NCBI RefSeq assembly: GCF_041438805.1
Contig: NZ_CP109191.1
Location: 186,001-250,000, forward strand
Reading direction: 5' to 3'
DNA length: 64,000 nt
Source: Streptomyces sp. NBC_01707
GTDB taxonomy: Bacteria > Actinomycetota > Actinomycetes > Streptomycetales > Streptomycetaceae
Positions 50,101-62,463 of the stretch are shown here, piece after piece. Made by a program: the position numbers and the translations under genes. The notes under the pieces are model-generated. The model made no database searches and had not been told where the DNA came from. It was given only the letters and a program-made list of their open reading frames with translations. The stretch's first letter is position 1. Each line of letters starts with the position of its first letter.

Positions 50101-53100
50101 CACCAGCGCCCCGCGCTGACAGCTGAACGGTTCGTGCCCGACCCCTACGGACCGCCCGGTAGCCGGCTCTACCGGACCGGGGACCTGGGCCGCCGCCGCG
50201 CCGACGGCGTTCTGGAGTTCGTCGGCCGCAACGACCACCAGGTCAAGCTGGGCGGCGTACGCGTCGAACTCGGCGAGGTCGAGGACGCCCTGCGCCGTAT
50301 TCCCGGGGTCCGCGACGCGGTCGCCGACGTCCGGTTCGTGGACGGCATGAAGTTGCTCGTCGCCTACTTGACGGGCGACAACGCCGACCCCGATCGCATC
50401 CGGACCGCGCTCCGCGCCGAACTGCCCGGCGTGATGATCCCCCGGGCCTTCGTCTTCCTGGACGCCCTCCCGCTCAACGCCAATGGCAAGACCGACCGTT
50501 CCGCCCTGCCCGACCCGCAGCCCGACAGCACGGCGAGTGACCCGGACACCCACGTCGCCCCCCGCACCGCAACCGAACAGGCCATTGCGGAGATCTGGGA
50601 GCGCGTTCTACGGATTCGGCGGATCGGCGTCCACGACAACTTCCGCGACCTGGGCGGCGACTCGATCCTGCTCATCCATACGGTGGCCCGTGCCCGCGAG
50701 GCCGGCCTCACCGTGACTCCACGTATGGTGTTTGACCACCCCACGGTCGCAGCACTCGCCGCCGCCGCGGACGCCGAGGCCACCCGCGGCCAGATCCCCG
50801 TTCATGCCGAACAGGGCCGGATCACCGGTGAGGTCCCTCTGGGACCGATCCAGGCCCACTACGCGGACCTCGGCCCCCGCGACCGTTTCAATCAGACGCT
50901 TTTGCTGCACGTCGACCCCTCCGTGACCGCAGATACCCTGCGCGCAGCCCTGCGAACGCTCGTCGAGCACCACGACGCTCTGAGGCTCCGCTGGACCCGC
51001 GACAAGGACGGCTGGCATCAGTACCTCACCGACGATCCCGCTGGCGACGACCCGCTGCTCGTGACCACAGACCCGGCCGGTACCGACACCGCCGTCGAGG
51101 TGGCGCACGCCGGACTCGACCTGGCCCGCGGGCGCCTGCTGCGGGCCGTGCTGGACGAATCGACACGTCGCCTGCTGCTCGTGGTACACCACGTCGCCGT
51201 CGACACCGTCTCCTGGACCATCCTTGCTGAGGACCTCGCCACCCTGTGCGCCGGCGGACGGCTGCCCGCCAAGACGACCTCCGTGCGTTATTGGGCCGAG
51301 CGGCTCGCCGGGCACGCGGAGAGCGAGGAGTTCCGGGCCGAGGCCGCTTTCTGGACCCTGCCCCGGCCCGCCGTCGCGCCCCTGCCAGTGGATCGCGCTG
51401 AGGGCCGCGACACCGAGGGCCGCTCCCGCACCGAACGGGTCGTCCTGCCCGCCGCGCTCACCGATGCGCTGCTGCGGCAGGCCGCCGCGGCCTACAGCGC
51501 TGAGGCCGAACACCTCATGCTCGCCGCTCTGGCGGACACCCTCACCCGGTCCACCGGCGGCGGCACTTGCATCGTCGACGTCGAACGCCACGGCCGGGAG
51601 CCACTGTTCGACGACGTCGACCTTTCCCGCACCGTCGGCTGGTTCACCAGCGTGCAGCCACTCGTCCTGACCCGTCCCGCCTCCGGCGACCCCGGCGACT
51701 GGGTGGCTGTGGTCGCTGAGCACGTACGCACTCCCGGAGACCGTGGCATCGGTTATGGCCTCGCCCGCCACCTGCGCCGCAGCGACCCCCGGCCGACCGG
51801 GCCCGGCGCCCAGGTCTCCTTCAACTACCACGGCCGCCGGGACACCGCCCCGACCGACGGTGCACTGCTGCGGCCCATGCCGCACACCCTCGGCACGCCG
51901 GTTGACCCCGACCAGGCGCGCTCGCACCTCCTGGAGATCGACTCGGCAGTCCTCGCGGGCGAACTTCACATGGAGTGGCGCTACGCCGGAGACTTGTTCG
52001 ACGCCGCCACCGTGCGCGGCCTTGCCGAGGACACCGTGCGCCGACTCACCGCGCTGGTGAAGCGTGGCACCGCGCCTGGCGCAGTACGACGGCCCGCAGA
52101 ACCGTTCGTCGCCCGGCTGTTTCCCGGCACGCCCGTCCCGCTGCCGCCGATGCTGCGCCACCGGGTGCCCGGCGTGGGCATCGCGATGATCGCCGACGGT
52201 GAGCTGCGCGGCGCGTGGGGGTTCGGCACCCTCGGTGCTGACGACCCCACCGCGGTCGACGACCGCACCCTCTTTCAGGTCGGTTCCGTCAGCAAGCACG
52301 TCACTGCGCTGGCCGTGGTCCGACTGGCGCAGGAGGGTCGCCTCGACCTCGATGCCGACGTCAACGCCCTGCTGACGTCATGGCGGCTGCCCGGCGAAGG
52401 GGTTACCCTGCGCCACCTGCTCACCCATACCTCGGGCCTCGGCGCCCAGGACTATCACGGCCACCGGTTCGGCGAGCCGGTGCCATCCCTCCGCGATGTC
52501 CTCGACGGCCGCCCGCCCGCCCCGACCCAGGCAGTCCGGCCCGACAACCCGCCCGGCTCGCCGTATCTGTACTCGAGCAGCAACTACAGCGTCGTCCAGC
52601 AGGTCCTCCAGGACGTCACGGGACAGGACTTCGGCCTTCTGATGCGCTCCCTCGTCCTGGACCCATTGGGGATGACCGACAGCGACTTTGCCCTTGATGC
52701 CCCCCGGCGCCACTGCGGGACTGTCGCGCGCAACCACGACACGACGGGCCACCCCTACCCCGAGGGCCCGCACCTGTACCCGCAAGCAGCGGCCGGCGGC
52801 CTATGGTCCACCCCACGCGACGTGGCTCGCGTTGCCGTCGAGATCCACCAGGCCATCACTGGCGGGCCCACCGCCTTCCTGCAGGCCGGGGCCGCCGCCG
52901 AGATGCTTCGCCCCCACCCTGGCACACCCGGTGGCCTCGGCGTGGTCGGCAAACCGTACGGCGACCGCCGCTGGTTCGGCCACACAGGAGGCGTGCCCGG
53001 TTTCCGGGCCCTGACCTGGTCGGACCCCGACCGCGGCAACGGACTGGTCGTCATGGCCAACTCCGACGCCGGCGAGGACTTTCTGCGCGAGCTACTGCAC

Positions 53101-53136
53101 GAACTGGGCGTCGGACTGGAGAACGCACGATGGTGA
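41116..53136 (+). CDS. NRPS C-A-T-C-A-T-C-A-T-E with fused PBP/beta-lactamase-like release domain
   Basis: A 4,006-residue protein from GTG 41116, five bases after GGGAGG (TTG 41098 is worse). C1 at about 55-475 (HHCVADE 181-187, Gly replaced by Glu). A1 at about 496-990 (TSGSTGRPKG 661). T1 Ser1041. C2 at about 1095-1560 (HHVLADG 1252-1258). A2 at about 1575-2055 (TSGSTG 1722). T2 Ser2104. C3 (HHIVFDG 2312-2318). A3 (TSGSTGAPKG 2785). T3 Ser3183. The E domain at about 3230-3660 has HHVAVDTVSW at 3358 and SRTVGWFTSV. The last about 340 residues are a serine beta-lactamase/PBP-like domain (S3724-V-S-K3727, Y3819-S-S-S-N, HTGG 3956), related to SurE-type cyclising thioesterases. My hand-read codes are A1 DIAQATCVWK, A2 DIVQVGVVWK (both near the Gly code) and A3 DDVQLSTIDK. 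The E plus release domain make this the probable last enzyme of the line. Confidence 0.95.
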   Translation: MTGEELGEGRVLTANRRALLSQRLRGRTGASKERPGPLGDIPRRSAGEAAPLAPVQHNLWVADRLLSDNSTFSVHRVLRLIGTLDRAAVRRALDALVERHESLRLMFRDGQPPTQTALPPAPAALREVDLTGLPPAARANAAMRLAEDEIGAPFDLERGPVFRAVLVACDEDTHMLVLNLHHCVADEWSCGLLGREFGALYAACAEGAENPLTVLPELPASYTDYAAWQADRLSGDLLATQRAYWREALDGVPPVLELPTDRVRPATPTFWGHGARRLLSAEASTALRAYARDQHVTLYTAVLAAYAAFLHRWTGGQERFSVLTPVSGRVSAATEPLIGMFANTLPVPMDTTDAPDFATLTDRVHSAVMGALEHQDVTFEQLVADAGLPRDGSRNPLAQVMFQCIEAREHVWELPGLVVERPPVRAASAKVDLSLIAVNLEEGVRLDLVGETSLFEPATVERMLDSLVEVLTRAVTAPDVAVDSLDLLAAVDRDLLAKAWNPAANAPPDGTVLDLFGAAVAATPDAPAVVFGEVTLTYRELDAASDWAARTLTLAGVAPGALVGVHLPRSERLVVALLGLWKAGCAYLPLPLDHPADRLEAMLEDAGAALVLAERGRSAPGSGLPVLHLEDGFAESGDPRALTAARADIPPVSLAYVLYTSGSTGRPKGVAVQHSGVLNFLSGLGDRLGSGPDDVWLGLTDLSFDISVAEMFLPLITGGRVVLTPEGTARDATAAAEIVRTNGVTHVQATPSGWRILLTAAARLPRLALAMTGGETLPPSLAADLRQTARRVLNCYGPTETTVWATYDDVTDSDAEITVGTPTAHVRAYVLDASMRIVPPGVPGELYIGGAGVGHGYHARPALTAGTYLPDPFGPPGARLYRTGDKTARRPDGRIRFLGRNDHQVKIRGHRIELGEIEARLSEHPDVSDAVVVVQQTPSGASLVGYHVGAADEGDLRRHLVATLPAAMVPATFVPLESMPLSSNGKADRKRLPAPRAIADDDAQEPPADGPQRVLAGLWRDLLGVEKVGPRDNFFALGGDSVSAVFLVSRAREAGFTLTARQVFAHQTLAELAAVAVVPDTASQCPAPVPEDYPLAGLDRASLDRVLDGTDPNGVQDIYPCTPLQAGMLFEAVHDPGGDAYFIQYRWEIEGDLAPDTVATAWQHVVDRHDALRCSFRWEGLPRPLQVVHRGVPVDLTVLDWRDTPAADLEARLERTLAEERHRGFDLFRSPPHRLHLIRTGPATHHLVWHSHHVLADGWSVGPIVNEVFATLTALRRDGHPPRNLPAPVSHRTYVEWLENQDPRAAERHWRETLAGLTEPTPVPVVRPADADRPPGRARTVELCLQPELVEELSRLARARSSTLGTLLQGAWAVLLGRWSRRNDVLFGLTVSGRSVDLPHIERTVGLLSNTLPVRVCWSEDDRFGPWLARLGAELGALRDVEHCALVDIQGWSDVPGDRRLFDSILVVQNLAATERADLDGLRVRMGPVHQSSGYPLMLNIRLTAGGANAELIHDDARVDMADAERMLASFGQLLASAAETPDSRITDLAILPDSDHDLVVRRWNDTARAYPAATTVPSMFADQLARTPCQPAVTSGTDTWSYAELDSRAEALAQQLSAAGVRPGDRVALRMDRSAALFAAVLAVWRVRGTYVPVDPEYPEERVAHVLTDAGVRVLLTDSDATVPSGITAVDVRAAVPAEHASASREAWLPHPDDLAYVLYTSGSTGRPKGVEITHRSLALLVAAMTDVLAPASPQVWLGLTALSFDISTVEMFVPLTTGGRVVVVPEEARWDAAAQRALIRAHGVTHLQATPSGWRLLLAAGFGLGDGVCTGVVGGEALPGALATDLTARLPRLVNVYGPTEATVWATYDEVDGDDVTIGRPLPNVTAHVLDASMRPVPAGVPGELYLGGAGVGRGYRARPALTARAFVPDPFGPPGARLYRTGDLAAYRDDGRIRFLGRTDHQVKIRGHRIELGEIEEVLARHPRVASAAVTVCRDSNGEEFLAGYVVGASPDPAEVRAYLRTELPRSMVPARLTVLERMPLNPAGKVDRPALPAPDSALTDTPQVAPRTPIEQTLATIWSEILGAAEVGVHDDFFALGGNSMKAVLVAARAREAGLSVTTRRIFAHPTVEALAAAAADLDSAPAPTREAEPFALCGLEPETLDTLLVSVGREEAEDVLPMSPLQTGLLLHTLAETGDYVRAFAVDIDGAFDPADFEEAWARLVDRYAILRSTFRWVGLPHPVQVVHRAAPPRFEQTDLTGLPPQERQRLLDELTTEHGRTVFDLAAAPPARFLLIRVADDHHRFVWTTHHIVFDGWSLHTLFTEAFETYRVLRDTGRLPDTPAPPPYREYLHWLTERNAADTRDTGTGHWHTALAGFTRPTPLPGARTTGHAGGLWSARRTLAPTLLADIEATARRRHVTVGTLVHTAWALLLARTSGEGDVVFGTTVSGRFGDVPGVERMVGLLMNTLPLRVAVDSGLRPGDLLADIHARLTEVAARAHVALTDIRRAADVPAGRELFESLVVFTDTGGATLPPGVRSVAEVEARPTGYPLVLEAAHGDTLTLEVGCARTHYDQATAERLLSQTEALLAGLCGTAHATVADVPMLSADERWQNLHGWNDTGTPFPDDRTLHSLVQDQATATPDLVAVRTATETLTYAELNTRANQVAHRLRRTGIGAGALVALCTERSLAHVVGLLGILKAGAAYVPVDPEHPTSRQEYLLDDADAKAVLTQIHLAGSFPGDDATAVPVLAVDDPAVWADEPEHDPDPLARPADLCSLYYTSGSTGAPKGVASHHAGWVNRMAWMQRRHGLRPGDAVLHKTTLTFDDAAVEILWPLLYGGQVVLLPPGAHRDAHAIADAVAAQAVVHVQFVPSVLEVFLDVLTPASAARMTALRSVLTSGEALRPGLVRRFRELFGDRVSLDNTWGATEVSIDSTCRVCTAEDAAADNGAVALGLPIDNNTVHVLDQSLAPLPMGVTGELFIGGPALARGYHQRPALTAERFVPDPYGPPGSRLYRTGDLGRRRADGVLEFVGRNDHQVKLGGVRVELGEVEDALRRIPGVRDAVADVRFVDGMKLLVAYLTGDNADPDRIRTALRAELPGVMIPRAFVFLDALPLNANGKTDRSALPDPQPDSTASDPDTHVAPRTATEQAIAEIWERVLRIRRIGVHDNFRDLGGDSILLIHTVARAREAGLTVTPRMVFDHPTVAALAAAADAEATRGQIPVHAEQGRITGEVPLGPIQAHYADLGPRDRFNQTLLLHVDPSVTADTLRAALRTLVEHHDALRLRWTRDKDGWHQYLTDDPAGDDPLLVTTDPAGTDTAVEVAHAGLDLARGRLLRAVLDESTRRLLLVVHHVAVDTVSWTILAEDLATLCAGGRLPAKTTSVRYWAERLAGHAESEEFRAEAAFWTLPRPAVAPLPVDRAEGRDTEGRSRTERVVLPAALTDALLRQAAAAYSAEAEHLMLAALADTLTRSTGGGTCIVDVERHGREPLFDDVDLSRTVGWFTSVQPLVLTRPASGDPGDWVAVVAEHVRTPGDRGIGYGLARHLRRSDPRPTGPGAQVSFNYHGRRDTAPTDGALLRPMPHTLGTPVDPDQARSHLLEIDSAVLAGELHMEWRYAGDLFDAATVRGLAEDTVRRLTALVKRGTAPGAVRRPAEPFVARLFPGTPVPLPPMLRHRVPGVGIAMIADGELRGAWGFGTLGADDPTAVDDRTLFQVGSVSKHVTALAVVRLAQEGRLDLDADVNALLTSWRLPGEGVTLRHLLTHTSGLGAQDYHGHRFGEPVPSLRDVLDGRPPAPTQAVRPDNPPGSPYLYSSSNYSVVQQVLQDVTGQDFGLLMRSLVLDPLGMTDSDFALDAPRRHCGTVARNHDTTGHPYPEGPHLYPQAAAGGLWSTPRDVARVAVEIHQAITGGPTAFLQAGAAAEMLRPHPGTPGGLGVVGKPYGDRRWFGHTGGVPGFRALTWSDPDRGNGLVVMANSDAGEDFLRELLHELGVGLENARW

Positions 53137-54695
53137 CGATCGACGAAGCATTCCGGCACTGGGTGAACCGCACCCCGGACGCCACTGCATTGCACGGCGA
53201 CGACGCGCAGCTCACCTATCGCGAACTGGACACGGCAGCCACCCGTCTAGCGGACCGCCTGCGCCACCTCGGCGTACGGCACCAGGAGATGGTCGGCGTG
53301 GCGGCCGTGCCCTCCACGCAGTTCGTGGTGAATGTCCTTGCCGTCCTGCGGGCAGGAGCCGCGTACGTGCCGTTCGACCTGGGCTATCCCGCTGAGCGGC
53401 TCGATCACATGCGCCGTGACAGCGGCATCCGTGTCATCATCGCCGACTCCGGTGAAGACCTGCCCGCCGGCCTAGCCGACTGCCGGATCGTCGACCCACA
53501 CCATCCCGCCGGCGACACCACCCCAGTCGGTCCCCTGCCGGACCCGGTGCCACCGACCTCGGGCGACCTCGCCTACGCCATGTACACCTCCGGCTCGACA
53601 GGCCTGCCCAAGGCCGTCCTGGTCGAACAGCGCAACGTCACTGCCTTCTGCCGCGCCCAGGACCTCGCCGACCTCGGCCCCGGTCGCACCATGCTTCAGA
53701 GCAGCTCCTTCTCTTTCGACGCCTCCGTGCTTGAGATCTGGGGCACGCTCCTCAACGGCGCCTGCCTGGCCTTCCCACCGGAGGACGTGCTGTGCGCCGC
53801 TGACCTCGCCCACGCCGTCGTGGCTCGCAAGGCCACCGGTTTGTGGCTCTCCGCCGGGCTTTTCCACCAGCTCGTTGAGGAGGACCCAAGAGCGCTCGCC
53901 CACCTGCGCAACGTCGTCACCGGCGGCGACGTCGTCTCGCCCACCCAGGTGCGGCGCGCCCTCGCCGCCAACCCGGGCTTGACCGTCACCCATGTCTACG
54001 GACCGACCGAGACCACCGTGGTCGCAGTTCGCCAAATCCTCACCGATCCCACCCGGTTGGAGTCCCCGTTGCCCCTGGGCACCCCGCTGCCCGGCGTCCG
54101 CATCCACGTCGTTGACGAGGAGGGCCGCCCGCTGCCGACGGGGGAGACCGGTGAACTCCTCATCGCTGGCGACACCGTCTCGCGCGGCTACCACGATCGT
54201 CCCGACCTCACCGCCCGCCGCTACGTCCCCGAACCCGGGACGGGCCGTCGCGCTTACCGCAGTGGCGACCTCGGCCGGCTGCGCCCCGACGGCACAGTGG
54301 AATTCGCCGGTCGCGCCGACCATCAGGTGAAGATCCGCGGCTACCGCATCGAACCCGGCGAGATCGAGGCCGCCCTTGGCGCTCTCGATGGCGTGCGCGC
54401 CAGCCTGGTCGTCGCCCGCCCCGCGCCCCCGGGCGACAAGCGCGTCGTCGCCTACGTCGTGCCCGACACTCGAGTCCGGCCGACCGCGGCCGGCCTTCAC
54501 CGAGCCCTCGCCGACCGGTTGCCCCAGCACATGCTGCCAGCCGAGTACGTGGCCCTCCACGCCCTGCCCCTTGACGCCAATGGCAAGGAGGACCGGCGCC
54601 GACTGCCCGAACCCCAGTGGGGGCGAGGCGTTCTCGCTGACCTGGACCCCGCCACCGCGCCTCACCCCGCCACGAGAGGACCTAACTCACCGTGA
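53130..54695 (+). CDS. Free-standing NRPS adenylation domain
   Basis: A 521-residue amino acid-activating enzyme. ATG 53130 overlaps the end of the preceding NRPS gene (ATGG-TGA). Core motifs are complete: TYREL, YTSGSTGLPKAV (153), FSFDASVLEIWG, YGPTETT, RSGDLGRLRPDG, and the catalytic lysine in DANGKEDR. No T domain follows; the protein ends about 30 residues after motif A10, so it must load a carrier in trans. The free carrier at 40555 is the best candidate. The hand-derived code DALWVGVVVK suggests a large hydrophobic residue but matches no code I am sure of. The stop overlaps the GTG of the next gene. Confidence 0.93.
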   Translation: MVTIDEAFRHWVNRTPDATALHGDDAQLTYRELDTAATRLADRLRHLGVRHQEMVGVAAVPSTQFVVNVLAVLRAGAAYVPFDLGYPAERLDHMRRDSGIRVIIADSGEDLPAGLADCRIVDPHHPAGDTTPVGPLPDPVPPTSGDLAYAMYTSGSTGLPKAVLVEQRNVTAFCRAQDLADLGPGRTMLQSSSFSFDASVLEIWGTLLNGACLAFPPEDVLCAADLAHAVVARKATGLWLSAGLFHQLVEEDPRALAHLRNVVTGGDVVSPTQVRRALAANPGLTVTHVYGPTETTVVAVRQILTDPTRLESPLPLGTPLPGVRIHVVDEEGRPLPTGETGELLIAGDTVSRGYHDRPDLTARRYVPEPGTGRRAYRSGDLGRLRPDGTVEFAGRADHQVKIRGYRIEPGEIEAALGALDGVRASLVVARPAPPGDKRVVAYVVPDTRVRPTAAGLHRALADRLPQHMLPAEYVALHALPLDANGKEDRRRLPEPQWGRGVLADLDPATAPHPATRGPNSP

Positions 54696-57600
54696 CCGCC
54701 GCCGTCGGCCCCACTGGGGTCCAGGTACCGCTCAGCCGAGACCAGGAACGTACCTGGTTTGTTGACCAGCTCAGCAGCCATCCTTCGGATTACCTCATTC
54801 CGCTGCGCCTGCACCTCGTCGGTCCCCTCGACCGGCGGGCTCTGCGCCGCGCGCTGACCGCGCTGGCTAACCGGCACGAGGTGTTGCGCACCGCCGTCGT
54901 CCCGCACGGTGAGACGCCCACCGGACTGGTCCTGCCCCCCGAGTCCGTCACTCTCCGCGAGACTGACGCGGCCGACCCTGCCGAGCGTGACCGCCTCCTG
55001 GCAGCGGAGGCCACCGCCCCCCTTGACCTCGCCGCCGGACCGCCGCTGCGCGCCTTGCTGGTGTGCCACGGACCCGAGGAACACACCCTCGCCCTGACGG
55101 TCCACCATGTCGCTGCCGACGACTGGTCCTGTGCTCTCCTCTACGAGGAACTCGCCGCCGACTACGCGGCCTTCACCTCGGGCGCCGCCTCCCCGGTGCC
55201 GCCGCTGGCCGAGCCCTACCGCACCGTCGCCGCCAGGCTGGACGAGCGGGCCGCCGCCGAGGCCGACGACGGGGGACTGGAGCACTGGCGCGACATCCTC
55301 GCCGACCACATCCCGTTTGAGCTGCCCGGCGATCAGCCGCGGCCCACGGTGCGCGCCGGGCGCGGCGCCGGCCGCACCGCCTTCGTGCTGGAGCCCGCGG
55401 TGGCTGACCGGCTAACCGCGCTCGGCCGCTCCCTCGGTGCCACCCCCGCCATGCTGCTGACCACCGCCGTCCAGACCGTCCTGCACCGCTACACCGGCCG
55501 AGACGACATCACCACTGGCACCACCTACGCACGCCGTGACGACCCTGCAACCGAACGCCTCGTTGGCGTCCTGATCAACATGCTCCCGCTGCGCGGACGA
55601 CCACACCCGGATCTGACCTTCGAGGACTACGCCCGGCAGATCCGCGACGTCGCGCTCGACGCCTACGACCACGCCGAAGTCCCCTTCGACCGGATTGTGG
55701 AGGAGATCGCCCCCGAGCGCGACCCCGCCCGCACCCCTCTCTTCCAGATCCTCGTCAACTTCCGCAGCGGCCGCCGCCGCGCCCCCCGACTGCCGGGCCT
55801 GACGGTGACCGAACTGCCGATGCCGTTCGAGGGGGCCAAGTACGACCTCTGCGTCAGCTTCGAGCACGTCTCCGACGGCCTGTGGTGTGGCGTTAACTGG
55901 GACACCGACCTCTACGACGCCACCACCGTCGACCGTGTTACCGGCTGGTTGGAGCGGCTCCTGCGGCATGTCGCTGTGGAATCCGGAACCCGCCTCGACG
56001 ACATCCCGCTGTTGTCCGACGCCGAACACGACGGGGTGCGCGCCTTGTCGTTGCGTTCGCCTGTCGACATCCCAACCGCGGGGCTGCACGACCTCGTCGC
56101 CCGCCGCGCCGCCGCCGCCCCCGACGCGGTTGCCCTGGTCGCCGACGACGGCACCACGACGACGTACGCCCAGCTGGACACTGCCGCCAACGCTGTTGCC
56201 CACGGCCTCGCCGATCACGGCGTCGGCCCCGACACACCCGTGGGCCTCCTCCTAGACCGGTCGGTGGAGATGGTTGTCGGTCTGCTGGGCATACTCAAGG
56301 CGGGCGGTGCCTATCTGCCTATCGAGACCGCCACGCCGGCTGCCCGCGTCGCCACTCTCCTCACCGACGCCGGTGCCTCCGTCTGCCTCACCGCACCCGA
56401 GCAAGTTGGCACCGTTACAAGTGCGGGAGCCGTCGCACTGACCGTCGATCCGCACGCCTCTGCCAGCCCACTACCCGTCACCACCCACCCCGATGACCTG
56501 TGCGCCGTCTACTACACCTCCGGATCCACCGGCCGCCCCAAGGGCGTGGCCTGCACCCATCGCGGCTGGGTCAACCGGATGACGTGGATGCAGCGTCGCC
56601 ACGTGCTTCGCCCGGGTGAGACCGTCCTGCACAAGACGACGCTGCCGTTCGACGACGCCGCCGTGGAAATTCTCTGGCCGCTTATCGAAGGCGGCACTGT
56701 CGCCCTGCTGCCGCCCGGACTGCACCGCGACCCCCGGGCTCTTGTCGACGCTGCGGTGCGCCACCGCGCAGTGCACGTTCAGTTCGTGCCGAGCGTCCTC
56801 GAACTGTTCCTTGACGAGCTGACCGCGGAGGACATCGGCGCCCTGCGCCGCCGACTGCGCAGCGTCCTCTCCAGCGGCGAGGCCCTGCGCCCCGCACTGG
56901 TACGCCGCTTCCGCGACGCGTTCGGCGACGCCATCAGTCTCGACAACACCTGGGGAGCCACCGAGGTGTCCATCGACTCCACCTTCCACGTCTGCGAAGC
57001 GACTGACACCGAAGGCACCGGCGCGGTCCGGCTCGGACGCCCCATGGACAACAACGAGGTGCTCGTCCTGGACCACCGGCTCCGCCCGCTCCCGCCCGGC
57101 GTTCCCGGCGAACTGTGCATTGCCGGGATCGGACTGGCCCGAGGCTACCTTGGCGACCCGGCTAAGACCGCCGGCGTCTTCGTCCCGCACCCTTACCGCC
57201 CCGGCAAACGCGTGTACCGCACCGGAGACAGGGGGCGGATGAACTCCGACGGCACCTTCTCCTACCTGGAACGGATGGACCGCCAGGTCAAAGTGCGGGG
57301 CGTACGCGTGGAACTTGGCGAAGTCGAGGCCGCGCTGCGCGACCACCCCGCCGTCACGGACGCCGCGGTAATCGCCCGCCGTGCCCTCGCCGGTGACCTG
57401 CGGCTCGCCGCGTACATCGCCGTCGACTCCGGCACGACGGCCGCCCAGGTCCGCGAGAACCTCATGGCCCGGCTGCCCGGCTACGCGGTGCCCAGCACCA
57501 TCACCGTGCTGCCGGAACTGCCCCGCTCCGCCAGCGGCAAACTCAGCCCGGCAGCGCTGCCCGATCCCGATCCCGCCGACCAGCCGCAAACCGACCACCT

Positions 57601-57930
57601 TGCCCCCCGCGATGAGACCGAACGCATCATCGCGGAGATCTGGTCGGAGGTGCTCGGCATGCCCCGGCTCGGCGTACTCGACGACTTCTTCGGCCTCGGC
57701 GGTCACTCCCTGCTGGCCACGCGCGCCGTCAACCGCATGCGGCAGGCGTTCGCCACCCACCTGCCGCTCAGCGTGATCTTCGAGTGCCCCACCATCGCCG
57801 CCGCGGCGGAGCGCATCCACGACTTGGTCCTCGCCGAGATCGAGGCCATGTCCGACGACGAGGTACAGCGCTTGCTCGCCGACCCCGCCGATTCCCCCGT
57901 CCCTGCGGACAGTGAACGAGGTACGACACG

Positions 57931-57934
<4 letters not shown>
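54692..57934 (+). CDS. NRPS module C-A-T
   Basis: A 1,080-residue single module; GTG 54692 overlaps the previous stop. The C domain is about 10-440, with HHVAADD at 138-144 (the usual Gly is Asp). The A domain is about 465-950 (TSGSTGRPKG 609, NTWGATEVSID in place of the usual N-x-Y-G-P-T-E, and SASGK at motif A10). The T domain serine is 1006 (LGGHSLLA). Its specificity code, DDVQLSTIDK, is identical to that of A3 in the giant NRPS, and the two A domains are alike around it (HKTT, FDDAAVEILWPL, VHVQFVPSVLE), so both should load the same amino acid. The C-terminal tail (EAMSDDEVQRLLADPADSP) after the T domain may be a docking element. Confidence 0.94.
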
Positions 57935-62403
<4,469 letters not shown>

Positions 62404-62463
62404 GACCGGTAGCCCGAGCGTGACCACAGCCCAGGTTACGGTCCCCACGATCTCGAGGAAGTC

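Noticed and set aside
50608..52299. Long minus-strand open frame (563 codons) inside the giant NRPS
   Set aside because: It is the antisense shadow of very GC-rich NRPS coding sequence, with no protein motif and no ribosome site. Many similar shadows occur from 41000 to 63000.
52803..53129. Upstream extension of the free adenylation domain
   Set aside because: It overlaps the PBP-like domain of the preceding NRPS in another frame; the ATG at 53130 with stop-start overlap is the natural start.
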